Shown: positions 24,205 through 32,990, counted from the stretch's first letter. The stretch: 64,000 nt of DNA from PGZG01 sp046292765 (GCA_046292765.1 JBKBQA010000001.1:310001-374000); one strand, 5' to 3'. Notes: generated by a model not told the origin, from the letters alone. Translations and numbers: made by a program.

Positions 24205-26514
24205 TCAGGTGGACAGGGGCTGTTCGCCGATGCGCGGCTGTTCCAGCCAGCCACGGGCCCAGACACCGAGCTCATTGGCGGACATGGGCTTGCCGAGCAG
24301 GAATCCCTGAATCAGGTCGCAGCCGAAACTTTCCAGCAGCATTACCGCCTCACGGGTTTCGACTCCTTCGGCCACCACTTCGAGGCCCATGTTGTGGCCG
24401 AGCTCAATGGTGGAGTGGACAATCACGGCGTCGTCGTCGCTGTGATCAAGATTGAGGACAAAAGACTTGTCGATCTTGAGCTCATCCACCGGCATTCGCT
24501 TCAGTTGTGACAGCGACGAATAACCGGTGCCAAAATCATCCACTGCCAGTCGCAGGCCAATGCCTTTCAGACGCGCGAGCATGGTGTGGCCTTGCTGCTC
24601 ATCTTTCATCACCGAACTTTCCGTGATTTCCAGACATAGCGCCGCCGGTTCCACTTCGGCGTTGGCTAGCAGGGTGGCGATATAGCCGGGCAGCTCCTCG
24701 TCCTGCAGGTCGCTGGCGGAGATGTTCACCGACAGTTGTACCATCAGGTGTTCGCGATGCCAGGTTTTCAGTTGTTGCACAGCAGCGCGCAACACCCAGC
24801 GGGTCAGACGATTGATATGGCCGGCGTCTTCGGCGATGGCAATAAACTCATCCGGCCGCAGTGGGCCGAGAGTCGGATGGTGCCAGCGGATCAAAGCCTC
24901 AGCGCCGATTCGCTCACGATCCCGCAGGGCTGCTTTGGGCTGGAACAGCAGGTGCAAGCCTTCGCCGTTGAGGGCTTCTTTCAAGTCCCGCGCCAGTGAC
25001 AGGCGCCGCAGGTGACGTTCATCCCAGCCGGGCTGATACACCGCCACCTGATGGCCGGCGTGCTTGGCGTCGTACATGGCAATGTCGGCGCGGCGCATCA
25101 GGGTTTCTGCATCTTCGCCATGCACCGGGAACAGGGCGATACCAATGCTGGCCTCGACGTTCAGTTGCAGGTCGGCGAGCTCCACAGTCTGGGCCACGCG
25201 TTCGCGCAAGCGGTGGGCGACCTTGATGGACTGTGCAGTGTCGACACCACTGAGCAGCAGCAGAAACTCATCGGCGCCAAGCCGCGACGCCATGTCGCGC
25301 TCCTTGGTACTGCTGTCGAGCCGGCGTGCGACCACGCCCAGCACCTGGTCACCGACGCCGTGGCCAAGCGAATCGTTGATTTCCTTGAAGCGGTTCAGAT
25401 CGAGTGCCATAACGGCAAAAGGCTGACCGGCGCGGATTGCTTGTTCCAGCGACAGCAGCGCCATGCGCCGGTTGGCGAGGCCGGTCAGGGAGTCGTGTTC
25501 TGCCTGATGCACCAGCCGCTGTTCGCGCTCGGCGATGGCACCCTGCATGGCGTTGAAGGCGCGGGCCAGTTCGCCGAATTCGTCATCGCTTTGCACCGGC
25601 ACGACGGTGTTGTACTGGCCCGAGGTGATTCGGCGTGAGGCATTGGCCAGCGCCTGCACCGGTCGACTGATGCCGCGGGCAAGCAGGCTGGCCGATAGCA
25701 GTGCCAGCACCAGCCCGATCACGGCCAGCGCCAGCAGTTGCTGGCTGAGGCTGTTGTACGGTTCCAGCACCCGCTCAATCGGCAGTTGCAGTACGGCGTT
25801 GATGTGCTGGTCCACCTGCAGCACCAGCGTCAGCTGATCGATGCCACCGATGCGGACGCGCAGTGGTCCATCTGGCAATTCCAGGTCAGTCAGCCAGTGG
25901 GCGGTTGCGGCGGACTGCTCCGGCAGCTGGGTGCTGACGATCAGAGGCTCACTGCCGGTGACAATGAAGGAGATCTCCAGTCCGGTGAGTTGGGACAGAT
26001 TCCAGACCAAGGCATCGTTGATTTGAAAGCCCATGCTGACCCAACCGGTCAGTGACGGGGTATAGACCGGTGCGACTACCACTTCGTAGAGCAGGCCGTC
26101 GATCATCTCGATACGAACTTCCGGGTCGAGAATGGAGTCGGGCACCAACACCGCTGCATCGCTTTCGAGCGGGCCGATAACGCGGCCATCAAGGTCAATC
26201 AGGCGGGCAATATCGGCGCTGACACGGGCGGCATGATTGGCAAGTGCGGAGCGGACAGTGTCGGCGTCACCAGTGGCCACCGCTTCGCGAAAGGCAAAAT
26301 CGGACACCAGCAGCTCCACCGTGGAGGCGAGCTGCAGGCCGCGGCTGTTCAGCAGTTCGGAGAACACATCGCCGCCGATGGTAAGTGTGCGAGAGGCGTC
26401 ATCGACCAGAGTGTCGCGGACGATAGTGCGCGCCACCAGGTAGTTGGCGAGCTGCAGCACCACCACCAGGCCGACCAGAATCAGCAGCAGTTTGCCGAGG
26501 TGGCTGTGACGCAT
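24205..26514 (-). CDS. Membrane GGDEF-EAL protein with degenerate GGDEF motif
   Basis: A 769-aa c-di-GMP signalling protein. In order: membrane helix 10-26, periplasmic sensor of about 220 residues (Cache/CHASE-like), membrane helix 259-279, HAMP to about 330, GGDEF domain 335-490 and EAL domain 500-765. The cyclase signature is GADEF (413-417), with Ala replacing the second Gly; this may weaken or abolish activity. The EAL domain looks active: E539-A-L, SVNISASDL, EITES, DDFGTGYSSLSQL, KIDKSF and AEGVET are all intact. Net activity is probably c-di-GMP hydrolysis, perhaps GTP-stimulated. The internal ATG 26514 is chosen because GGGGAA precedes it. Confidence 0.93.
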   Translation of the reverse strand: MRHSHLGKLLLILVGLVVVLQLANYLVARTIVRDTLVDDASRTLTIGGDVFSELLNSRGLQLASTVELLVSDFAFREAVATGDADTVRSALANHAARVSADIARLIDLDGRVIGPLESDAAVLVPDSILDPEVRIEMIDGLLYEVVVAPVYTPSLTGWVSMGFQINDALVWNLSQLTGLEISFIVTGSEPLIVSTQLPEQSAATAHWLTDLELPDGPLRVRIGGIDQLTLVLQVDQHINAVLQLPIERVLEPYNSLSQQLLALAVIGLVLALLSASLLARGISRPVQALANASRRITSGQYNTVVPVQSDDEFGELARAFNAMQGAIAEREQRLVHQAEHDSLTGLANRRMALLSLEQAIRAGQPFAVMALDLNRFKEINDSLGHGVGDQVLGVVARRLDSSTKERDMASRLGADEFLLLLSGVDTAQSIKVAHRLRERVAQTVELADLQLNVEASIGIALFPVHGEDAETLMRRADIAMYDAKHAGHQVAVYQPGWDERHLRRLSLARDLKEALNGEGLHLLFQPKAALRDRERIGAEALIRWHHPTLGPLRPDEFIAIAEDAGHINRLTRWVLRAAVQQLKTWHREHLMVQLSVNISASDLQDEELPGYIATLLANAEVEPAALCLEITESSVMKDEQQGHTMLARLKGIGLRLAVDDFGTGYSSLSQLKRMPVDELKIDKSFVLNLDHSDDDAVIVHSTIELGHNMGLEVVAEGVETREAVMLLESFGCDLIQGFLLGKPMSANELGVWARGWLEQPRIGEQPLST

Positions 26515-26640
26515 GAAGATTCCCCAGAGAGGTGATCGCCCGATGCCGGCGGCCGTTATAATGCTTGCCCACACTGTACTCCAGTGCCAGCAGGGGTGAC
26601 AGCCCCGGAGTGTCTGCCATGCTATTGTTTTTACAAGCTA

Positions 26641-27396
26641 TTACAGCCCGGGCAGGCTGCGGGTGAGATGACGCTGGATCTCCAGCCATTCCAGCACCAG
26701 ACGCCACTGGACACGGTCCTGGTCGTTGGCGTCGGCGAGATCGAGCAGGCCACAGCCATCGCCGGCGGCCTGCACATAGAGCTGGGTATCGCGCAGGGTG
26801 GCGAGGAAGGGGATCTTCAGGCTGTTCAGAAACAGCTCCAGTTTGCCGTACATGCGGGTGCGTTCACGGGCGCGATTGGCAATGACGGCCAGCCGCTTCG
26901 GCCGGCGCCGGTTGGCAGATGAGAGCATCACTGCCTGCATAAAGCGGGTGGCGGCACGGATATCAATCGGGCTCGGCAGTACCGGCACCAGCACCACCCG
27001 GGAAATGTTCAGTAGCGCATCCAGCGCGCCACCGTCCAGACCAGCCGGGGAGTCGATGATCAGCAGCTCGCGGGACTCGCGTAGCGGAGTGTGCAAGCGG
27101 CCCGCGTGAAAGCGACTGTCCAGCGGCAGCGACAGCAACTGGATATCGTCGTGGCCCGACTGGACCCGCTGCCGGTGCCATTGTGATGACGATTGCTGAG
27201 GGTCGAGATCAAGCAGGGTCACGGCGCGGCCGCGGCCGGCATAGTAACTGGCCAGACTGGTGGACAGGGTGGTCTTGCCACAACCGCCCTTGGCGTTGGC
27301 AACGAGGATGACGAACTGGTCACGGGCGCGGTCCCGCACCGGTCTGGCAGGTGCCACTACTTCGTCGTTCAGGGCGATAGGATTGCTGCCGTGCAT
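26641..27396 (-). CDS. Orphan ParA/MinD-type ATPase
   Basis: A 251-aa deviant-Walker ATPase. The Walker A is NAKGGCGKTT with the signature lysine, Walker A' LLDLDPQQSS, and Walker B LLIIDSPAGLD. No ParB, MinC, or partition sites lie beside it, so it is one of the orphan ParA proteins that position other cargo (chemoreceptor arrays, pili, flagella or enzymes) or regulate. A short leader of about 25 residues precedes the domain. AGGAGG lies upstream of ATG 27396. It follows the GGDEF-EAL gene's promoter in the same direction. Confidence 0.9.
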   Translation of the reverse strand: MHGSNPIALNDEVVAPARPVRDRARDQFVILVANAKGGCGKTTLSTSLASYYAGRGRAVTLLDLDPQQSSSQWHRQRVQSGHDDIQLLSLPLDSRFHAGRLHTPLRESRELLIIDSPAGLDGGALDALLNISRVVLVPVLPSPIDIRAATRFMQAVMLSSANRRRPKRLAVIANRARERTRMYGKLELFLNSLKIPFLATLRDTQLYVQAAGDGCGLLDLADANDQDRVQWRLVLEWLEIQRHLTRSLPGL

Positions 27397-27542
27397 GATG
27401 GCCTCCTGACGCCACTATAGGCGAGTGTGGGCGCGGGCGCAGCCGGGACTGCGGAAATCGTGACCGGGTTGCCGGAGTTCGCCATGACAACCGCCTTGTC
27501 GGCCCTGTATGCTTGCCCCTTCCTCGCCAAGGGAACGTCACG

Positions 27543-27860
27543 ATGAAGTACTTTCTGCTGGTCATCGGTCTGCTGGTGGCGGTGGCGGCAGCGCTGGTAC
27601 TGGTGCCTGTGAAGGACGGTCAGCCGCTGGTCAGCTTTGAGAGTGTTGAGAAGCAACTGTCAGAGGTTGGCTTGCCCCGTTTTGGCGAAGAGCAGGAGAC
27701 CCTGCCCACCCTGTATAGGTGGCGTGATGCACAAGGCCAGTGGCAATTCGGGCAGGTGCCCCCGCCGGGCGTGGTAGCAGAGCCTGTGGAACAGAAGAAT
27801 ATCCGGACATTGTCGCCTGAGCAGTTTCGCCAGGGCGGCCAGCCCGGAAAGAATCCATAA
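27543..27860 (+). CDS. Small membrane-anchored protein with DUF4124-like segment
   Basis: A 105-aa protein with one N-terminal membrane helix (residues 3-22) or uncleaved signal, then a soluble tail containing LYRWRDAQGQWQFGQVPPPGVVAEPV. The W-x-D-x2-G-x-(W/V)-x-(F/Y)-x2-x-PPP pattern is that of DUF4124, a short beta-hairpin found in many gammaproteobacterial envelope proteins. Function unknown. It is followed 27 bp later by the FKBP lipoprotein gene in the same direction; the ATG at 27543 is preceded by a GGGAA element. Confidence 0.78.
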   Translation: MKYFLLVIGLLVAVAAALVLVPVKDGQPLVSFESVEKQLSEVGLPRFGEEQETLPTLYRWRDAQGQWQFGQVPPPGVVAEPVEQKNIRTLSPEQFRQGGQPGKNP

Positions 27861-27887
27861 CATGTAATGACTCGCAACGGAGGCAAG

Positions 27888-28586
27888 ATGAACAAGTTTG
27901 CATTGCTGATCGCCGGCAGCGTGGCGCTCACCGCCTGTGGTGACACCGCGCCCAAGGTGAAGCTGGATAACGATGACAAGAAAGCTGCCTACTCACTCGG
28001 TTACCGCACCGGTGAGCAGATGCAGGGGCGCATGGATGGCATTGATCTCGACAGCTTCCTCACGGGCATGCGAGCCGGTGCGTTGGGCGACGAAAAGGGC
28101 CTGCTGCTGAAGCCGGAAGACATGGATGCCGCGATCATGGCTTTCCAGCAACGCAAGATGGAAGAGCAGGAGGCTGAAATGGCCCGCGAAGCAGATGATA
28201 ACCTCGCTGCCGGCGCGGCGTATCGCTCCGCAAATGCCGAGAAAGACGGCGTTACCGTGACCGACACCGGCCTGCAGTACGAAGTGCTGGCCAATGGTGA
28301 TGGTGCCAGCCCGGGTAGCGAAGATACTGTGGTAGCGCACTATCATGGCACCCTGATCGACGGCACCGTGTTCGACAGCTCCGTTGATCGTGGCGAGCCG
28401 GCCACCTTCCCGCTGAACCGCGTGATCGAAGGCTGGCAGGAAGCCCTGCCGATGATGAAGATCGGTGACAAGTGGCGTATCGTGCTGCCCCCGCATCTGG
28501 CCTACGGTGAATACGGCGCTGGCGGCGTGATTGGTCCGAATGCAACGCTGATCTTCGAAGTGGAATTGCTCGAAATCGCCAAGTAA
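27888..28586 (+). CDS. FKBP-type peptidyl-prolyl isomerase, lipoprotein (FklB/Mip-like)
   Basis: A 232-aa periplasmic or envelope-anchored prolyl isomerase that helps fold exported proteins. The N-terminus is a lipoprotein signal (LLIAGSVALTACGD, lipid-modified Cys17). A helical dimerisation domain follows (KKAAYSLGYRTGEQMQGR, typical of Mip/FkpA), then the FKBP domain with VVAHYHGTLIDGTVFDSSVDRGEPATFPLNRVIEGWQEALPMM and LAYGEYGAGGVIGPNATLIFEVELL, all active-site residues in place. GGAGG at 27879 sets the start at 27888. A strong terminator follows. Confidence 0.93.
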   Translation: MNKFALLIAGSVALTACGDTAPKVKLDNDDKKAAYSLGYRTGEQMQGRMDGIDLDSFLTGMRAGALGDEKGLLLKPEDMDAAIMAFQQRKMEEQEAEMAREADDNLAAGAAYRSANAEKDGVTVTDTGLQYEVLANGDGASPGSEDTVVAHYHGTLIDGTVFDSSVDRGEPATFPLNRVIEGWQEALPMMKIGDKWRIVLPPHLAYGEYGAGGVIGPNATLIFEVELLEIAK

Positions 28587-28599
28587 TCCAGCGGCGAAC

Positions 28600-28636
28600 A
28601 AAGGGCGTTGCCGGTGTTGCCGGCAACGCCCTTTTT
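28600..28636. terminator. Strong rho-independent terminator
   Basis: AAAGGGCGTTGCCGG (28600-28614), five-base loop, CCGGCAACGCCCTTT (28620-28634), then more T: a perfect 15-bp stem. It ends the FKBP transcript and, through its A-rich left flank, may also end the convergent rsd/algQ transcript. Confidence 0.93.
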
Positions 28637-28645
28637 GTTTTCTGC

Positions 28646-29134
28646 TCAGTGCACCCGCACCTTCAGCACCGGCGTTTCGCGCTGGTGAATACTGACGATC
28701 AGCTGATCCTCCAGTGCGAACCGCTCTTCCAGCTTCACCAGTAGCTCGTTCAGTCGCTGCGGTAACTTGCCTTGCTGGGACACGATACGGTCAACATCGT
28801 CGAAGTCATCGTTGAAGGTCAGCGCGGCATCGGTGGACTCTTCCAGCCGTCGCAGAATCGAGGCGATCAACGCCGGATTTTCGTGCTGGGTGTAGCGCGC
28901 TTCCCGCGCCAGTTCCCGATAGATCTCGAAATAGCCGGCACTGATGTAATCCACCAGCAACTGGCAGAACTGCTGCACACGCTGTGGCAGCGGGTTGCGC
29001 TGGCGGTCACTGCTGGTCAGGGTGCGCAGGTTGAACAGGGTGTGTAGCAACAGCTGCCGCTCGCCGAGCCATTGCTGAACCAGAAGCTCAATTCGTTGCC
29101 ATTGGTGCAGTGCGGTGTGGGGCTGTGTTGCCAT
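28646..29134 (-). CDS. algQ: Rsd/AlgQ-family anti-sigma-70 regulator
   Basis: A 162-aa helical protein of the Rsd/AlgQ family, which binds sigma-70 and shifts RNA polymerase toward alternative sigma factors; in Pseudomonas it also affects alginate and virulence genes. Family landmarks are QQWLGERQLLLHTLFNLRTL, FCQLLVDYISAGYFEIYREL (the best-conserved helix), and the C-terminal VKLEERFALEDQLI. The start at 29134 has AGGAGG upstream. Its position after dsbB matches the pseudomonad algQ-dsb arrangement, though here lrgAB is inserted between. Confidence 0.9.
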   Translation of the reverse strand: MATQPHTALHQWQRIELLVQQWLGERQLLLHTLFNLRTLTSSDRQRNPLPQRVQQFCQLLVDYISAGYFEIYRELAREARYTQHENPALIASILRRLEESTDAALTFNDDFDDVDRIVSQQGKLPQRLNELLVKLEERFALEDQLIVSIHQRETPVLKVRVH

Positions 29135-29406
29135 GATGTTCCTCCTGAAATTCCGTTTTCGTGACGCCTCCTGCGGGGCCGGGAAGATAAAGTAGGCGCA
29201 GCCCGTTGCAGACCGCAATTGGCTGCGGTGGAAAGAGTGCACACTTTTTCGGATTGGAAGTGAAAATCGCTGCAAAACAGCGGGTTAAGGAAAAGACGGA
29301 TTATTCATAAAAAAGGGGGCGGAAAGTCGCCACGGCTATGTACGGGCAACGACTGATGCGCGGGAACAGCATTTCTTGTGGCGGGGCAATCCTGCCACTC
29401 ACACAA

Positions 29407-30108
29407 TTACAGCAGGCCGGCGATCCATGGCCAGAGCCAGGGCAGGGCCAGGGCGGTGAGCAGGCCGGTGAGGCCGAGGGCGAGTGATGAATAGGCGCCG
29501 GCGCGCTCACTGTATTCGAATGCCCGGGCGGTGCCGATGGCGTGTGCTACCAGCCCCAACGCCAGACCGCGAATGCGGTCGTCGGTGACCTTGAGCAGGC
29601 GGAACACCAGCGGCGCGGCAAGCACGCCGACGATACCGGTAATCGCCACCGCACCCGCCGCCAGCGCCGGGTAGCCGCCGGTGAGGCGGCTGACTTCCAG
29701 TGCAATCGGAGTGGTGATGGATTTCGGCGCCAGCGAGCCAACCACTTCCGCCGGTGCGCCGCACAGGGCAGCAAGCCCGATCGCCAGACCCGCCGCCAGC
29801 GGTGCGCCAATCAGGATATAGAGCCCGACTTGACGCCATATATGGCGCAGGGTCGACAGTTGCCGGTACAGCGGCCAGGCCAGTGCCACCGTCGCTGGGC
29901 CAAGAAAGAACTGCAGCACCGCAGTGCCGGCCAGATAATCGCGGTAAGAGATACCGAGCCAGAGCAGCACCACAATCACCGGAATCATCGCTACCAGAAA
30001 CGGGTGCAGCAGCGGCTGCCGGCCGCTACGCTCGTACAGCCACCAGGCCAGGCGGTAGCTGATAAGGGTCAGTAGCAGGGCGAACAGGGGGGTGGAGAAG
30101 GCGCTCAC
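29407..30108 (-). CDS. lrgB: LrgB/CidB-family membrane protein
   Basis: A 233-aa membrane protein with seven or more helices, partner of LrgA/CidA. The family core GSLAPKSITTPIALEVSRLTGGYPALAAGAVAITGIVG and HAIGTARAFEYSERAGAYSSLALGL is intact. LrgAB systems modulate murein hydrolase activity or export of small metabolites such as pyruvate/glycolate. It begins at a GTG that overlaps the lrgA stop (GTGA, 30105-30108), so translation is coupled. A longer upstream frame is an artefact. Confidence 0.93.
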   Translation of the reverse strand: MSAFSTPLFALLLTLISYRLAWWLYERSGRQPLLHPFLVAMIPVIVVLLWLGISYRDYLAGTAVLQFFLGPATVALAWPLYRQLSTLRHIWRQVGLYILIGAPLAAGLAIGLAALCGAPAEVVGSLAPKSITTPIALEVSRLTGGYPALAAGAVAITGIVGVLAAPLVFRLLKVTDDRIRGLALGLVAHAIGTARAFEYSERAGAYSSLALGLTGLLTALALPWLWPWIAGLL

Positions 30109-30446
30109 TGCGGCGCCCTCAGTAACACTTTCAGCAGCAGCGTCACCAGCACCAGCGCCACCACGGTGCCGACCACGATCGATACCACCAGCGCGAGGCC
30201 ATGTTCGGAGTAGCGATCCCATTCCAGCACGATGCCGATGCCGATCGGGAAGAACAGCAGGGTGAGATTGCCGATCAGCAGGTTGGCCGCCGGCGCGACG
30301 CGCTGCAGCACGGCTGCCCGGGTGGTGAGCGCCAGCAGCAACAGCACCATGCCCACCACCGGGCCCGGTAGCGGCAGATCCAGCGTCCGCACCAGCCATT
30401 CGCCGGCGAACTGGAACGCCAGCAGGATCAGCAGACCATCAAGCAT
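30105..30446 (-). CDS. lrgA: LrgA/CidA-family membrane protein (holin-like)
   Basis: A 113-aa membrane protein with about four helices, similar to CidA/LrgA holin-like proteins (LLILLAFQFAGEWLVRTLDLPLPGPVVGMVLLLLALTTRAA, then NLLIGNLTLLFFPIGIGIV). The PGPVVGM segment after helix 1 is diagnostic. It overlaps the end of dsbB by 8 bp and the start of lrgB by 4 bp, so dsbB-lrgA-lrgB are one translationally coupled operon. Confidence 0.92.
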   Translation of the reverse strand: MLDGLLILLAFQFAGEWLVRTLDLPLPGPVVGMVLLLLALTTRAAVLQRVAPAANLLIGNLTLLFFPIGIGIVLEWDRYSEHGLALVVSIVVGTVVALVLVTLLLKVLLRAPQ

Positions 30447-30945
30447 GGCGTCGGAACAGCTGGAACAGCGCCACCGCAGACAGGCCGACAAACACCACCA
30501 GCGACCAGGCCGGCAGGCTCAGGCCAAGGAACATCCAGTCGATGGTGGCGCACTCGCCGGAGCCGGTCAGCACCATGCGCATCACTTCGCTCATGGGGAA
30601 TACGTCGAGCATGTAATCCAGCGCCGGGCCACAGGCCGGCACCTGGTCCGGTGGCAGGCTTTGCAGCCAGACGTGACGACCGGCCACGCCGGCGCCGCCA
30701 ACCGCACCGATGCCGGCCAGGGCGGCGTAGATGCGTTGCCCGACGGCGCCCGGGCTGTGGATCAGGGCCAGCAGGAAGAACAGGCCGGCAACGATCACGC
30801 CGACGCGCTGGAAAATACACAGGGGGCAGGGATCCAGCCCTTCAACAAGTTCCAGATAGAGGGCGCCGGCCATGGCGACCACGCAGGCGGTGAAGGCGAG
30901 CAGATTGAGCATTCGGGGCGCCAGCAGGCGGGCGATCAGGGTCAT
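30439..30945 (-). CDS. dsbB: Disulfide bond formation protein DsbB
   Basis: A 168-aa four-helix quinone reductase that reoxidises DsbA. All four functional cysteines are present: C40 and C43 in the first periplasmic loop (DPCPLCIFQR), and C105 and C132 in the second (VPACGPALDY, GSGECATIDW). Arg48-equivalent in CIFQR, which contacts quinone, is present. It heads an operon with lrgA and lrgB, and rsd/algQ follows beyond a 272-bp gap on the same strand. Confidence 0.96.
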   Translation of the reverse strand: MTLIARLLAPRMLNLLAFTACVVAMAGALYLELVEGLDPCPLCIFQRVGVIVAGLFFLLALIHSPGAVGQRIYAALAGIGAVGGAGVAGRHVWLQSLPPDQVPACGPALDYMLDVFPMSEVMRMVLTGSGECATIDWMFLGLSLPAWSLVVFVGLSAVALFQLFRRHA

Positions 30946-31059
30946 GGCGACTGTCTCGTCGAAGCACGGGCTGTGTGCGGCGAAGGGTAGGGAAAAGGCC
31001 GCCGTCGGGCAACCTGCAGAGTCAGGGACTCCGGAAAGAACAGCAGGGTTCCCGTCCGC

Positions 31060-31251
31060 TCAGCCGATGGCGCGCTGGTCGGTCTGCTTGCGCAGCCAGG
31101 CTTCGTTGCCTTCAGCCCAGCCGGATTCCCACCATTGCGACAGGGTTTCGTCCGGGTAGGGGCACTCGCTTGAGGGGCGTCCGCTCAATCCCCAGAGACA
31201 ACCCTGATTGTAGGCCTTCTTGCATTCGTCCTGACTGTGTTGCGATTTCAT
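31060..31251 (-). CDS. rmf: Ribosome modulation factor-like protein (Rmf/CrpP family)
   Basis: A 63-aa protein with the Rmf pattern: KKAYNQGCLWGLSGRPSSECPYPDETLSQWWESGWAEGNEAW. This follows the family form A-Y-x2-G-x2-x-G-x2-G-R-x4-C-P-Y...W-x2-G-W-x-E-G. Rmf pairs 70S ribosomes into inactive 100S dimers in stationary phase; the related CrpP proteins have other reported roles. The protein is acidic, whereas E. coli Rmf is strongly basic, so ribosome binding is uncertain. ATG 31251 is preferred over a start twelve codons upstream. It stands 114 bp before dsbB on the same strand. Confidence 0.72.
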   Translation of the reverse strand: MKSQHSQDECKKAYNQGCLWGLSGRPSSECPYPDETLSQWWESGWAEGNEAWLRKQTDQRAIG

Positions 31252-31424
31252 ACGCAAAGGCTCCGTGAACAGACTCAACGCTACCATGGCACTGCGGGTG
31301 GGGTGATGCCGTCCGGTTCACAGATTGTACCTTTGGTCAGCACAAGAAATGGCCATCTAATACAAAAGTGTGATGCAGTGACGGTTGTCGTCACAGGTCG
31401 CCATTTTTCGGCACAGACCGGCGA

Positions 31425-32990
31425 TCAGTCACGGAAATACTCAGCAAGGAATTCCTCGAACGGCTGTTGCGTTTCCGTCTCACGGGCGGCCTGATCCTGC
31501 AGACTCTTTTCTGCCATGGAGGTGAATGTCTCGCGGTCATCCGGATCCGGCTGACGGGAGCGGAACAGCTCGCGATGTTGCTCTGCCTGACGCAGACCGA
31601 AATCGAAAAAGCCGATCTTGTCGTCGCCGAGCGTCTGCAGTACTCGCGCCGAAGTGGTGAGCGACGAATCTCGCACCTTGGCGCGTTGTTTCGCCAGCGT
31701 GCTGCGATAATGATCATGTCCCTCAGACTGGTCGTAGGTTTCGGCCAGACCTTCGAGCTGGTCCAGCAACTCGTTTGCCCAGTTGGTCAGGGTGATCTGT
31801 CTGCCGCGGCGGCATAGCCGGGTGTCCACTTCGCGGCCATTGTAAACGGCCTGACGGATGTTCTGTTTGGCCGCAATCTGGTCGCAGGCTTCCACCATAG
31901 GGGAGTTCTCCAGCAGACAGTAGCTGGCAAACAGATCAATAAAACGCATGGTGTCTTCGTTGATGCCGAGCGGTTCAAACGGGTCCAGATCCAGCACCCG
32001 CACCTCAATGTACTCGACACCACCACGCTGCAATGCCTGGGTCGGCCGCTCACCCTTGCGAATGGTGCGCTTCGGCCTGATCGAGGAGTAATACTCGTTC
32101 TCGATCTGGAGAATATTGGCATTCAACTGTCGATACTCGCCGTTGACACACACGCCGATTTCCTCATAGGAAGGTTCTGGCGTGTGGATGGCATGATTAA
32201 GGGTGCGCACATAGCTGTCGATGTCGTTGTAGCTGATGTGCAGGCTCGACTGGGCGTTGTTCTGGTAGCCGAGGTCACTCATTCGCAGTGAGGTCGCGCC
32301 GGGTCGGAACAGGCTGTGGTCCAGGCGCTTCAGCAGCTGGTGGTCGCGGCCTTTGAGGAACGAGGCGCATACCGCCGGCGAGGCGCCAAACAAATACACC
32401 AGCAGCCAGCTGTAACGATGAAAGTTGCGCAGCAGGTCAAAATAACGCGACGAAATAAAGTCCTGCAGCGTGCCCGACGCGCCTTCACATTGCTGGTGAA
32501 TCTCCCAGAACGACATAGGCCACGATACGTTGTAATGAATGCCGGCAATGGTCTGCATGCGACGACCATAACGATGACCAAGGCCGAGCCGGTAGATGTG
32601 CTTCATCCGGCCGATATTGGAGCTGCCGTATTCGGCCACCGGCACATCCTCATCCCTGTCGACCCGGCAGGGCATGGAGTTGACCCACAGCAGTTCATCG
32701 CCGAGCTGGCTGTAGGCATAACGATGAATGCGATCAAGAAAGGTCAACGGGGAGCTGACGCCGGTGGTGGCAGGGGTGATGAACTCCAGCAATGCCTCGG
32801 AGTAGTCCGTAGTGATATGGGGATGGGTCAGCGCCGAGCCGAGACTGCGCGGATGCGGTGTTTGCGCCAGCGTTCCTGTGGGGGTGATGCGCAGGCTTTC
32901 CTTCTCGATGCCGCGCCGGATATCGCGCAGCGTATCGGTGGCGCCGGCATTACGCAGGGCGGTGAGGCGACGGGTGACTGCATCACTCAT
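31425..32990 (-). CDS. gshA: Glutamate-cysteine ligase
   Basis: A 521-aa cytosolic enzyme that joins glutamate and cysteine through the gamma-carboxyl with ATP, the rate-limiting step of glutathione synthesis. It belongs to the gammaproteobacterial type 1 family: IRRGIEKESLRITPTG near the start, DYSEALLEFITPAT, RIGRMKHIYRLGLGHRYGRRMQTIAGIHYNVSW-like core, and YIEVRVLDLDPFEPLGI. Length is close to the Pseudomonas enzyme (527). ATG 32990 gives a standard N-terminus; a GTG four codons upstream is possible. It follows tex on the same strand behind a strong hairpin. Confidence 0.96.
   Translation of the reverse strand: MSDAVTRRLTALRNAGATDTLRDIRRGIEKESLRITPTGTLAQTPHPRSLGSALTHPHITTDYSEALLEFITPATTGVSSPLTFLDRIHRYAYSQLGDELLWVNSMPCRVDRDEDVPVAEYGSSNIGRMKHIYRLGLGHRYGRRMQTIAGIHYNVSWPMSFWEIHQQCEGASGTLQDFISSRYFDLLRNFHRYSWLLVYLFGASPAVCASFLKGRDHQLLKRLDHSLFRPGATSLRMSDLGYQNNAQSSLHISYNDIDSYVRTLNHAIHTPEPSYEEIGVCVNGEYRQLNANILQIENEYYSSIRPKRTIRKGERPTQALQRGGVEYIEVRVLDLDPFEPLGINEDTMRFIDLFASYCLLENSPMVEACDQIAAKQNIRQAVYNGREVDTRLCRRGRQITLTNWANELLDQLEGLAETYDQSEGHDHYRSTLAKQRAKVRDSSLTTSARVLQTLGDDKIGFFDFGLRQAEQHRELFRSRQPDPDDRETFTSMAEKSLQDQAARETETQQPFEEFLAEYFRD

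Noticed and set aside
23260..24510. 416-codon open frame antisense to yheS
   Set aside because: Spans the yheS 5' end and an intergenic region, with no domain or ribosome site.
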